A stretch of 64,000 bases of DNA from the NCBI GenBank assembly GCA_035621235.1, contig CP141731.1, positions 2,046,001-2,110,000 on the forward strand, written 5' to 3'. Both the position numbers and the translations under genes were made by a program. The notes under the pieces are model-generated. The model saw only the letters and a program-made list of their open reading frames with translations. It was not told the origin of the DNA and did not search any database. Every line of letters starts with the position of its first letter. The first letter of the stretch is position 1. The stretch is from Actinomycetaceae bacterium MB13-C1-2 (GTDB taxonomy: Bacteria; Actinomycetota; Actinomycetes; Actinomycetales; Actinomycetaceae). Shown here in pieces: positions 34,308-41,736 of the stretch.

Positions 34308-35785
34308 TGAACGGGGACAGACAAAAGAGGCATAGGGAGTCGAAGAGTGTTGATGCTCCTCGATTGCTCGCCGCCCGGGCGTTGGTATCGATCGACGAAG
34401 ACGGTCAGTTTGCGAACTTGCTTCTTCCTAGAATGCTCCGCGAAGAGCAGTCGTCTAACCCACGGTTTTCGCCGCAGGACGCGGCATTTGTTAGTGAACT
34501 GGTCTATGGAACCACCCGGCGTCAGCGAACACTAGACCAGATTCTTACGCCTCTTTCGACCAAGCCTTTGGCCGAATTGGATGCACCGGTACGAGCATGC
34601 CTTCGTTTGGGTGCCTATCAGTTGATGTACATGAGGGTTCCCGACCACGCGGCGGTATCCGAGACCGTCTCGGTGGCGCGAGAACTATCGGGAGAAGGTC
34701 CAAGCAAAACTGTGAACGCCGTACTGCGTTCCCTACTCAGACTCGGGACGGATGAGGCTCTGGCCCGGGCAGTGGACAGCGTTCCACGGCAGTATCGGGT
34801 CGGGGTCGAACAGTCACATCCCGACTGGATCGTGGATGCATTTCGGGAATCGTTGCGTCTGCGTGGCTTTCCGGAAGCGACCCTGGCCGAGGCGCTTGAG
34901 GCAAACAACACGGCAGCTCAGGTAACGCTTGCCGCCCGTCCAGGGTTAGTAGATCCTCAAGATTTGGCTGAGGAAGCTGAGGACGTTCTGCGCGTTAGTG
35001 CACACCAGGGAAACCTTGCGGAGACATCCGTGATTCTGGGCGGGGGTGATCCCGGCGCGCTTCCTTCGCTCAGATCAGGAGATGCGGGGGTACAGGACGA
35101 AGGCTCGCAGTTTGCAGCGTTACTGCTTGCGAACGCCCCTCTAGGTGCGGGATCGGACAGTAGATGGCTCGACCTCTGTGCCGGTCCCGGAGGCAAGGCG
35201 GCACTACTAGCAGCAGTTGCGAAGGAACGGGGCGCCACCGTGACAGCCAACGAGGTTAGTCCCCGTCGTGCCCGGCTTGTTGAACGTTCTGCACAGGCGC
35301 TAGACAATGTCACTGTTACCGTACAAGACGGACGAGAGATTCTTGGTGAAGGCATCTATGACCGAGTTTTGGTTGATGCCCCATGCCTAGGTTTGGGTTC
35401 CTTGCGCAGACGTCCAGAGTCCAGATGGCGACACAGCGAAAGTGATCTTGACGAGCTACTCCCACTGCAACGAGGACTTCTTGATGCCGGTATCCGCCTG
35501 GCGCGCCCGGGGGGCGTGATCGCTTGGGTGACTTGTTCACCGCACCGGAGTGAGACCGTCGACCAGGTCGCCCGAGTGCTAGAGAGCGGACAGGTGACCC
35601 TGTTGGACGTTTACGATGTGGCAGCTTGTCTCACCCCCGAAGACCTACGAGCTACCGGGGTCATCCCGGAGGGTCTGGCTCCGACCACACGAACCGTTCT
35701 GCAACGCTCACTGCAGCTCTGGCCACATATCCATAAGACCGATGCAATGTACATTGCACTCCTCAAAAAGGAAGAAGCTAAGTAG
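34307..35785 (+). CDS. rsmB: 16S rRNA m5C967 methyltransferase RsmB family (Sun/Fmu)
   Basis: S-adenosylmethionine-dependent RNA m5C methyltransferase. GTG 34307 overlaps the fmt stop. The N-terminal ~150 residues form a NusB-like RNA-binding fold (AARALVSIDEDGQFANLLLP, AAFVSELVYGTTRRQRTLD). The C-terminal Rossmann domain has SAM motif WLDLCAGPGGKAALLA, the catalytic VLVDAPCLGLGSLRRRPE and the second Cys in IAWVTCSPHRSETVDQV. At 492 residues it is somewhat longer than the E. coli enzyme. The fmt-rsmB-rpe order is conserved; rpe begins 2 bases downstream. Confidence 0.95.
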   Translation: MNGDRQKRHRESKSVDAPRLLAARALVSIDEDGQFANLLLPRMLREEQSSNPRFSPQDAAFVSELVYGTTRRQRTLDQILTPLSTKPLAELDAPVRACLRLGAYQLMYMRVPDHAAVSETVSVARELSGEGPSKTVNAVLRSLLRLGTDEALARAVDSVPRQYRVGVEQSHPDWIVDAFRESLRLRGFPEATLAEALEANNTAAQVTLAARPGLVDPQDLAEEAEDVLRVSAHQGNLAETSVILGGGDPGALPSLRSGDAGVQDEGSQFAALLLANAPLGAGSDSRWLDLCAGPGGKAALLAAVAKERGATVTANEVSPRRARLVERSAQALDNVTVTVQDGREILGEGIYDRVLVDAPCLGLGSLRRRPESRWRHSESDLDELLPLQRGLLDAGIRLARPGGVIAWVTCSPHRSETVDQVARVLESGQVTLLDVYDVAACLTPEDLRATGVIPEGLAPTTRTVLQRSLQLWPHIHKTDAMYIALLKKEEAK

Positions 35786-35787
35786 AA

Positions 35788-36465
35788 ATGACCAACGGCC
35801 GTCAAGTAAAGATCGCTCCCTCGATTCTGTCAGCCAATATCGGAAGACTCGACGATGAGATACTCCGGGTTGCAAACGCTGACCTAGTACACGTTGACGT
35901 CATGGACGGACACTTCGTTCCGAACCTCACCTGGGGTCTTCCAGTGGCGAAGGTATGCGTTGACCAGGGGGTGCTCCCAGTGGATGCACACTTGATGATC
36001 GAAGATGCGGACAGATGGGCCCCAAAGTATTCGGACCTGGGGTGTGCCAGCGTGACCTTCCACGCCGAGGCGGCCACCGCTCCCATAACACTGGCACGGA
36101 ATCTTCGCGCAGCGGGGTCCCGGGCGGCAGTAGGTTTCAGGCCAACCACGCCGGTCGAGGGGTATCTTCCGTATCTCTCGGAGTTTGACATGGTGCTAAT
36201 CATGACCGTTGAACCAGGTTTCGGGGGCCAGCGGTTTCTGGAACCAGCACTCGAGAAGATCCGCCTTGTGCGCAAGACGGCAGACGAGATGGGCCTCGAC
36301 CTAGACATTCAGGTTGATGGCGGCATTGACCGGAAGACGATCGCCCGGGTTGCGGAGGCTGGTGCAAACGTGTTTGTCGCAGGTTCTGCGGTCTACGGAT
36401 CTGCCGACCCAACAAAAGAAGTTGAAATCCTGCGCGAACTCGCCACGAGTGCCATGGAAAAGTAG
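35788..36465 (+). CDS. rpe: Ribulose-phosphate 3-epimerase
   Basis: Interconverts ribulose 5-phosphate and xylulose 5-phosphate in the pentose phosphate pathway. ATG 35788 starts MTNGRQVKIAPSILSANIGRLDDE. The TIM-barrel metal ligands lie in LVHVDVMDGHFVPNLTWG and VDAHLMIEDADRW; LIMTVEPGFGGQRF and IQVDGGIDRKTI are the phosphate and metal sites. At 225 residues it is full length. In many actinobacteria the next genes are ribD-ribE-ribAB-ribH and then hisE-hisG; here an FMN riboswitch and a transporter stand in that place. Confidence 0.96.
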   Translation: MTNGRQVKIAPSILSANIGRLDDEILRVANADLVHVDVMDGHFVPNLTWGLPVAKVCVDQGVLPVDAHLMIEDADRWAPKYSDLGCASVTFHAEAATAPITLARNLRAAGSRAAVGFRPTTPVEGYLPYLSEFDMVLIMTVEPGFGGQRFLEPALEKIRLVRKTADEMGLDLDIQVDGGIDRKTIARVAEAGANVFVAGSAVYGSADPTKEVEILRELATSAMEK

Positions 36466-36492
36466 GCTCGTCTGCCCCTGGTGAAATGACAG

Positions 36493-36521
36493 TTAACCTC
36501 CCTTGATCTTCGTGGCATAAT
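36493..36521 (+). promoter_or_regulatory. Putative promoter of the FMN-riboswitch transcript
   Basis: TTAACC (36493-36498) and CATAAT (36516-36521) are separated by 17 bases, a workable -35/-10 pair (the -10 differs from TATAAT at one base). Transcription would start near 36528, just at the 5' edge of the riboswitch aptamer. No other good promoter is visible between rpe and the aptamer. Confidence 0.55.
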
Positions 36522-36529
36522 CGAGAACA

Positions 36530-36641
36530 GCTTCGGGGTCGGTGAAAGTCCGAGCCGGCGGTCATAGTCCGCGACCCGTACGCAGTGCGGTTGAGCTGGT
36601 GGAACTCCAGCACCGACGGTTAAAGTCCGGATGGGAGAAGC
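36530..36641 (+). ncRNA. FMN riboswitch (RFN element)
   Basis: The full conserved set is present in order: CTTCGGGGTCGGTGAAAGTC, then GCCGGCGGTCATAGTCCGCG, a variable stem, TTGAGCTGGTGGAACTCCAG, ACCGACGGTTAAAGTCCGGA and GGAGAAGC. The terminal P1 stem pairs GCTTC (36530-36534) with GAAGC (36637-36641). Such aptamers bind FMN and lower expression of riboflavin synthesis or uptake genes. Directly downstream are an ABC permease and its lipoprotein, so the regulated function is most likely riboflavin uptake. The region from 36642 to the start codon holds a small stem-loop (36645-36660) and the hairpin listed next. Confidence 0.96.
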
Positions 36642-36671
36642 GGTAGCGTCGCTCGACGCTGTCCTTGTGCA

Positions 36672-36684
36672 CCCCGAGGCGGGG
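36672..36684 (+). promoter_or_regulatory. Ribosome-binding-site hairpin, likely riboswitch expression platform
   Basis: CCCCG (36672-36676) pairs with CGGGG (36680-36684) around AGG. The 3' arm is part of the GGGGGAA ribosome-binding site (36681-36687) for the TTG start at 36692. When formed, it would hide the ribosome-binding site, so the riboswitch probably acts on translation. No U-tract terminator is seen between aptamer and gene. Confidence 0.5.
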
Positions 36685-36691
36685 GAATGCA

Positions 36692-37546
36692 TTGGGAACA
36701 CTCACGCACAGGAAACACGAGAGCCGTCAGCTTGCGTGGACGGCTCCGGTGCTGTTCGCACTCTTGTTGATTGCGGCATGGTGGCTTGTAACTGCCTTTG
36801 CCGATATTGAGTCGTGGGTTTTCCCGTCTCCTCAGGCGTTCGTTCGCGCTGCCGGGCAGTTACTAACCGAGTCGTGGTTCTGGCAGCGTGTGGCCATCAC
36901 CGCCGGAGAGGCGCTTGCGGGAGCCTTCCTTGGAACAGTAGTTGCAATTCCTCTTGCCTGGGTCATCTATCGTTCAAGTATCGTCCGCGCTGCAATTGAG
37001 CCTTTCTTAGGTGCAACGCAAGCTATCCCTGCGATTGCTTTGGCGCCCCTTCTGGTTCTGTGGATCGGGCACGGATTCGTCGCAATCGTCACCCTCTGCG
37101 CACTGATGGTTTTCTTCCCGGTACTGGTTTCGACAGTCGTTGGACTTCGAGGTTTGGATCCAGACGTGCTTGATGCTGCGGCGATCGACGGGGCGGATGG
37201 TCTTAGGCTGACCTGGTCCGTTGAAATGCCCATGGCGGCCCCGATAGTTCTGGCGGGCATACGAAATGGTTTCACCCTCTCGGTAACAGGTGCGGTTGTG
37301 GGCGAGATGGTCATGGGGGGCACCGGACTGGGCCAAGCTTTAGCCCAGCAGAGATACAACCTGGACACAGCGGGGATGTTTGTCACTGTTGGGGTTCTCT
37401 GTCTGCTCGCGATGACGCTGTACTCGCTGATCTACTCAGTTGAACGACGGATTAAGCGAGACACCCGCCCTAAGAATCGATACCGAACCGCGAGCGCCGA
37501 GCCGCAAACTGACTCTGCTAGTCAAGGAGATAGAAATGCCCGTTAG
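36692..37546 (+). CDS. ribX: ABC transporter permease, probable riboflavin uptake (RibX-like)
   Basis: A 284-residue inner-membrane permease with about six helices, starting at TTG 36692 behind GGGGGAA (the frame continues to TTG 36665, inside the leader). The EAA-type loop that contacts the ATPase is clear: DAAAIDGADGLRLTWSVEMP, then APIVLAGIRNGF. It belongs to the SsuC/TauC/ThiX-like family (BPD_transp_1). The upstream FMN riboswitch and the NMT1-type lipoprotein partner match RibX/RibY, a riboflavin importer inferred from FMN-riboswitch genomics. No ATPase gene is nearby. It overlaps the lipoprotein gene by 11 bases. Confidence 0.82.
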   Translation: MGTLTHRKHESRQLAWTAPVLFALLLIAAWWLVTAFADIESWVFPSPQAFVRAAGQLLTESWFWQRVAITAGEALAGAFLGTVVAIPLAWVIYRSSIVRAAIEPFLGATQAIPAIALAPLLVLWIGHGFVAIVTLCALMVFFPVLVSTVVGLRGLDPDVLDAAAIDGADGLRLTWSVEMPMAAPIVLAGIRNGFTLSVTGAVVGEMVMGGTGLGQALAQQRYNLDTAGMFVTVGVLCLLAMTLYSLIYSVERRIKRDTRPKNRYRTASAEPQTDSASQGDRNAR

Positions 37547-38594
37547 ATCCGGAATGATACGCATCGGCTTGCTCGTTGTAGCCGCGCTGGCGGGGGCCTC
37601 CTCACTCGCTGCCTGTAGCACCGGTGGAGGCGAACAGAGTTCACAGGACCTTGTCGGGGCATCTGTCCCGATTGGACGGGGAGGTGAAGAAGTCACGATT
37701 GGCCTTACCTATGTCCCCAATGTTCAGTTTGCGCCCGTCTATGTTGCTGCGGCCGATGAGATCTTTCGCGCGGCCGAGGTCGGTCCGGTGATCCGACATC
37801 ACGGAACGGACGAAGGCCTATTTACTGCCCTTACCTCAGGGGAAGAAGACGTGACAGTCGCGAGTGGGGATGAGGTTTTGCAGTCCAGGGCCGCCGGTTT
37901 GGACCTGGTTGCGATCGGCACCTACTACGACGAATACCCGGTTGCAGTCATCTCTAAGGCCGATAGCGGAATCGATAGTCTTGCGGACCTGAAGGGCAAG
38001 AGCATAGGCGTTCCGGGCGAGTTTGGTTCGAACTGGTTTGGCCTGTTGGCGGCACTGGATTATGCGGGACTAAACATTTCGGATGTAACGGTTGTCTCTG
38101 TCGGTTACACCCAGGCCGCTTCACTGGCAACAGATGCCGTGGATGCGGTTGTGGGATTCGTCAACTCGGATGCTGTGCAACTAGAGCAAATGGGAATCGA
38201 GACAACAGTGCTGCCTCTCTCGGACTTCGATGTCCCGCTGGTTGGTGCCACCATTGTCACTACCAGGGAGTGGCTAGAAGATCACCAGGAACTTGCTCGC
38301 TCGGTCGTCGAGGCAATAACCGCAGGGATGGACAGGGTCATCCAGAATCCGCAGCACGCGCTAGAGATTAGCGCCAACTGGGACCCGTCGCTGCGGCAGG
38401 GCGAAAATCGCGCAACAGCGGCTAGATTGCTGGAAGCCACGATTCCGCTATGGGAACGTTCAGACGGGAAAGCGTCTGCTGTTCAAGATATCGAAACTTG
38501 GAACCGAATGGCTCCGTTCCTCTCGGGCATTCTTGAGGTCCCTGAGTCCGCCATGGGAATAGATCAGGCGGTGACCAACGACTTCGCAAACTAG
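37536..38594 (+). CDS. ribY: Riboflavin-type ABC substrate-binding lipoprotein (RibY-like, NMT1/SsuA family)
   Basis: A 352-residue lipoprotein: a basic start, a hydrophobic stretch and a lipobox ASSLAAC (Cys at about residue 24) predict lipid anchoring outside the membrane. ATG 37536 follows AAGGAGA. The NMT1/THI5-like fold shows VTIGLTYVPNVQFAPVYVA, SGEEDVTVASGDEVLQSRAAG, and the switch-loop LADLKGKSIGVPGEFGSNWF. This family binds pyrimidine, sulfonate, nitrate or flavin substrates; the FMN riboswitch upstream makes riboflavin the best guess. It overlaps the permease gene and is followed by hisE after a 56-base gap. Confidence 0.82.
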   Translation: MPVRSGMIRIGLLVVAALAGASSLAACSTGGGEQSSQDLVGASVPIGRGGEEVTIGLTYVPNVQFAPVYVAAADEIFRAAEVGPVIRHHGTDEGLFTALTSGEEDVTVASGDEVLQSRAAGLDLVAIGTYYDEYPVAVISKADSGIDSLADLKGKSIGVPGEFGSNWFGLLAALDYAGLNISDVTVVSVGYTQAASLATDAVDAVVGFVNSDAVQLEQMGIETTVLPLSDFDVPLVGATIVTTREWLEDHQELARSVVEAITAGMDRVIQNPQHALEISANWDPSLRQGENRATAARLLEATIPLWERSDGKASAVQDIETWNRMAPFLSGILEVPESAMGIDQAVTNDFAN

Positions 38595-38650
38595 AGATGG
38601 TGCTTGGACAGTATCGGTTCTAGTCAGGCAATCGACGTACGCTACTGCTC

Positions 38651-38914
38651 ATGAATACCTTTGAGGACATGTACCAGCAGATAGTCCAGAGAGCCAGTGA
38701 GCGACCCGACGGCTCGCGAACGGTTACTGAACTCGATGCTGGGGTCCACGCGATCGGCAAGAAGATTGTTGAGGAAGCTGCTGAGGTTTGGATGGCGGCT
38801 GAATACCAGAGTGACGCCGAACTGGCTGAAGAGGTATCACAGCTGATTTATCACACGCAGGTTCTGCTGGTTTCCAAGGGCTTGTCGCTCCAAGATGTCT
38901 ATAAGTATCTCTGA
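38651..38914 (+). CDS. hisE: Phosphoribosyl-ATP pyrophosphohydrolase
   Basis: Second step of histidine synthesis: removes pyrophosphate from phosphoribosyl-ATP. The 87-residue protein has the all-alpha MazG-like fold: [21 protein letters not shown] holds the metal-binding EExxE and the later [13 protein letters not shown] the second acidic site. A weak promoter-like pair (TTGGAC near 38604, 17 bases, GGCAAT) lies in the gap after the transporter. hisG starts 7 bases downstream. The hisE-hisG pair is normal in actinobacteria, where the two usually follow the riboflavin genes. Confidence 0.93.
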   Translation: MNTFEDMYQQIVQRASERPDGSRTVTELDAGVHAIGKKIVEEAAEVWMAAEYQSDAELAEEVSQLIYHTQVLLVSKGLSLQDVYKYL

Positions 38915-38921
38915 GGCTCGA

Positions 38922-39770
38922 ATGTTAAGAATTGCAGTACCCAATAAGGGATCCCTCTCCGAAGCCTCGGTGGATTTGCTCGCGGAAGCGGGCTACCGGA
39001 CGAAGCGCCGCGGTCGCGAGCTAGTAATTGTTGACCCGCGGGGTGACACAGAAGTCTTCTTCCTTCGTCCTCGTGACATTGCGGTTTACGTGGCAGAGGG
39101 TCGAGTGCACGCTGGGATTACCGGACGTGATCTGGTTGCTGATTCACCGAGCGGTGCAATCGAGCTTATGGGACTCGGTTTTGGGCGTTCGCTCTTTCGC
39201 TTTGCGGCGCCGGTGGGCCTTGCCAGCCGCGTCGAGGATCTTGAGGGCAAACGAGTCGCGACCTCGTACGACAAACTCGTACGTGACTACCTGAGCGGAC
39301 GTGGGGTGGAGGCGCAGGTAATCCATCTGGATGGGGCGGTCGAGTCTTCTATACAACTTGGGGTTGCCGACGCGATTGCGGATGTTGTTGAAACCGGGTC
39401 AACTTTGAAGGCCGCCGGACTCGAAGTTTTCGCGGATCCGATCATGGAATCTGAAGCAATTTTGATTACGGGTCAGCAGCACGAGGGTGAACCCCAACTA
39501 AGCGTTCTGGTGAATCGCATTCAGGGTGTGTTGGTTGCGCGGGATCATGTGTTGGTGGACTACAACATTGAACTCGACAACCTGTCCAAAGCCACACTGA
39601 TTGCTCCCGGTTTAGAGTCGCCAACGGTGTCGCCTTTAGCTGAACAGAACTGGCGAGCCGTTAGAGTAGTAGTAGCTCGAAATGCCATGAATCAGGTCAT
39701 GGATGAACTGCTCACAGTGGGCGCCAAAGGTATCATCGTCACTGAGCTCGCAGCTTCAAGACTCGGGTAG
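38922..39770 (+). CDS. hisG: ATP phosphoribosyltransferase, long form
   Basis: First committed step of histidine synthesis. ATG 38922 (GAGG upstream) gives 282 residues: MLRIAVPNKGSLSEASVDLL. The catalytic core shows YVAEGRVHAGITGRDLV and the PRPP-binding region DAIADVVETGSTLKAAGLEV. A C-terminal HisG_C domain of about 75 residues (LDNLSKATLIAPGLESPTV onward) is the ACT-like regulatory part that binds histidine in the long form, so no HisZ partner is needed. An ATG 27 bases earlier overlaps hisE and is less likely. It is followed by pafB after 27 bases. Confidence 0.95.
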   Translation: MLRIAVPNKGSLSEASVDLLAEAGYRTKRRGRELVIVDPRGDTEVFFLRPRDIAVYVAEGRVHAGITGRDLVADSPSGAIELMGLGFGRSLFRFAAPVGLASRVEDLEGKRVATSYDKLVRDYLSGRGVEAQVIHLDGAVESSIQLGVADAIADVVETGSTLKAAGLEVFADPIMESEAILITGQQHEGEPQLSVLVNRIQGVLVARDHVLVDYNIELDNLSKATLIAPGLESPTVSPLAEQNWRAVRVVVARNAMNQVMDELLTVGAKGIIVTELAASRLG

Positions 39771-39797
39771 GAATCGATAGAAGGTCGGGGAGGCGCA

Positions 39798-40766
39798 TTG
39801 TCTAAACGACGGGCAACAACCTCCCTGAGACTACTGATTCTTACTCTGAATCTGCTCAACACCGATCTGGGGTTGACCGCTGGCAGTCTAGTTAAGCGTG
39901 TCCCTGGCTACGAAACCGCAGACCCGGACTCTACGATGCGTAAGTTCGAGCGTGACCTGGCCACACTCCGTGAAACCGGGCTCGATGTCCAGACGCTATC
40001 TCAGCACACCCCGCCTCGATACCGGATTCCCCGTAGTGCCTATCAGGTTGGGGACTTGCTCACCGACGGTGAGTTTCAGTTATTGAGTCGGGCTGCGGCT
40101 TCCTGGACTGATGTTGCTGGGACGCAGGGTGGCGTAGTTACCAATAAGTTACGTGCCGTCAGTTCGCGTGGCCACGGGCCGACTGCTCCAAGTGCAACTC
40201 TGCCCCTCGAGGGCGGCGCCTACACGCCCACACTTCACGCTGCCATACTAAATTCTCAACCGGTTAGTTTTCGCTACCAGTCGCGAACCGGACTTGAAGA
40301 ACGAGAGGTCGCGCCCTGGAACTTGATTGCCAGAGGAAATGCTCTTTATCTTTGGGGATTTGACCTGAATCGGTGGGACGCCCGCCTATTCAGGCTTTCG
40401 CGATTCCGCAGTGCTCCGGTGCTAATCGGTGAAAGGGAAGCAACCGTTCCCACGGGAGCTCTGGCACCCAGGGAATTCGACTACGACTCCTTCCTCGTTG
40501 AGCCGCTTCTGGCTGTGCGAAAGGGCGGTGCACCGTTGGTGCGGCTAAGGGCCTGCGTTCTCGACAGTTCAGATGAGTGGACTCTCCCGGAGGGCTGGGA
40601 ATGTATGCGGGGGACGCGTGATGATGTCTCGGTATGGGAACTGGCAATTATGAGGGAGGCAGATTCCGTGGTTTTGCTGGAACCGGAGTTCCTCCGTGAG
40701 AGCCTACTAACCAATCTTGAGACCGCCGCCGAGTGGAAGTTCCAGCAAAGGAGTGAGGATGGCTGA
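39798..40766 (+). CDS. pafB: WYL-domain transcriptional regulator PafB
   Basis: PafB forms, with PafC, an activator of DNA-damage genes in mycobacteria. TTG 39798 follows GGGGAGG and starts MSKRRATTSLRLLILTLNLL. It has an N-terminal winged helix-turn-helix (STMRKFERDLATLRETGLDV), a WYL domain (PVSFRYQSRTGLEEREVAPWNLIARGNALYLW) and a C-terminal WCX extension. The 322 residues are normal. No pafA (Pup ligase) precedes it; hisG does. The start of pafC overlaps its end by 8 bases. Confidence 0.92.
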   Translation: MSKRRATTSLRLLILTLNLLNTDLGLTAGSLVKRVPGYETADPDSTMRKFERDLATLRETGLDVQTLSQHTPPRYRIPRSAYQVGDLLTDGEFQLLSRAAASWTDVAGTQGGVVTNKLRAVSSRGHGPTAPSATLPLEGGAYTPTLHAAILNSQPVSFRYQSRTGLEEREVAPWNLIARGNALYLWGFDLNRWDARLFRLSRFRSAPVLIGEREATVPTGALAPREFDYDSFLVEPLLAVRKGGAPLVRLRACVLDSSDEWTLPEGWECMRGTRDDVSVWELAIMREADSVVLLEPEFLRESLLTNLETAAEWKFQQRSEDG

Positions 40767-41736
40767 GCAGAGTTCAGTTGGTCTGTCTCGGCTAGTTTCT
40801 CTCGCCCGTTTTATCGACGCTAACCCGGGTCTGACAGTGAGCGAAGTTGCCACTCATTTTGAGCGAACAGAAGAACAACTGAAGCGGGACCTTGCCGTTC
40901 TTCTTGAAGCCGGTTTTGATGACCTGCTGCCGGGCAGAACGCTCGAGTTCGACCACGACCAGTACGAGCACGCCGGTATCCTCTGTCTTCGCAGTCCACT
41001 CGGACTTGAACGAGGCGTAAAACTGACCAGCGCCGATCTTGCGATTCTTCTCTACGGCCTAGAGGCGATCGCACCGACTCTCACGGACGGAGAGATTGCC
41101 GATATTCCCGGAGCGATTTCGAAGGCCGCGGCCCTGGCCGGAATGACTGAGAGCGCTCCGCTTCCGTTCATCGACACCATTAACGAAGTGGTTTCCGGTG
41201 ATAAGGTCCAGGTCTTGCGCGGGGTGATTGATCGCGGCCAGCGGGTCCAGTTTGACTACGTCAGCGGAAGTGGCGGCCGCTCAAGTAGACTCGCTCAGCC
41301 TGTCTCCCTCAGCTTTGTCCGCGATGGCTGGCTACTTGATGCCATAGATACCGAAGTCGGCTCAATGCGCTCCTTTCGTCTTGACCGAATGGGCGATCTG
41401 AGTATTTTCGGCGAGGGGGAAGTAGCGAAGATCAGACGCGAGTCGCGTGATGAGTCGGAGACCGTCTTTATCGATCTCGATCCGTCTGCTGCCTGGGTCA
41501 AGTCGGAACTCACGGCACGTCGAGTTCAAGAAACGCCCGAGGCAATCAAAGCCGAGTACGCGGTATGGGACCGCTCTTGGATCCGCACAGAAATCTTGAC
41601 TATGGCGAACTATGTGCGCGGAACCGACCCTGCGGTCTTTCTTGATGATGCGGCGGAATTTGCAACAAACGCCGCCCGAACCTGGCGCGCGGTCCTTGAC
41701 GAACCTGGGAAACCAAAGAATGGCGATTACTCATGA
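40759..41736 (+). CDS. pafC: WYL-domain transcriptional regulator PafC
   Basis: Partner of PafB in the DNA-damage-responsive PafBC activator. ATG 40759 follows AAAGGAGTGAGG; it gives 325 residues starting MAEQSSVGLSRLVSLARFI. The N-terminal winged helix (LTVSEVATHFERTEEQLKRD) and the central WYL domain (RVQFDYVSGSGGRSSRLAQP, RDGWLLDAIDTEVGSMR, FRLDRMGDL) are clear. It overlaps pafB by 8 bases and helY as ATGA. In most actinobacteria tatA and tatC stand between pafC and helY; here they are missing. Confidence 0.92.
   Translation: MAEQSSVGLSRLVSLARFIDANPGLTVSEVATHFERTEEQLKRDLAVLLEAGFDDLLPGRTLEFDHDQYEHAGILCLRSPLGLERGVKLTSADLAILLYGLEAIAPTLTDGEIADIPGAISKAAALAGMTESAPLPFIDTINEVVSGDKVQVLRGVIDRGQRVQFDYVSGSGGRSSRLAQPVSLSFVRDGWLLDAIDTEVGSMRSFRLDRMGDLSIFGEGEVAKIRRESRDESETVFIDLDPSAAWVKSELTARRVQETPEAIKAEYAVWDRSWIRTEILTMANYVRGTDPAVFLDDAAEFATNAARTWRAVLDEPGKPKNGDYS

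Noticed and set aside
36692-38594. Thiamine or sulfonate transporter instead of riboflavin transporter
   Set aside because: The protein families allow it, but the complete FMN aptamer directly upstream and the absence of a TPP aptamer make riboflavin far more likely.
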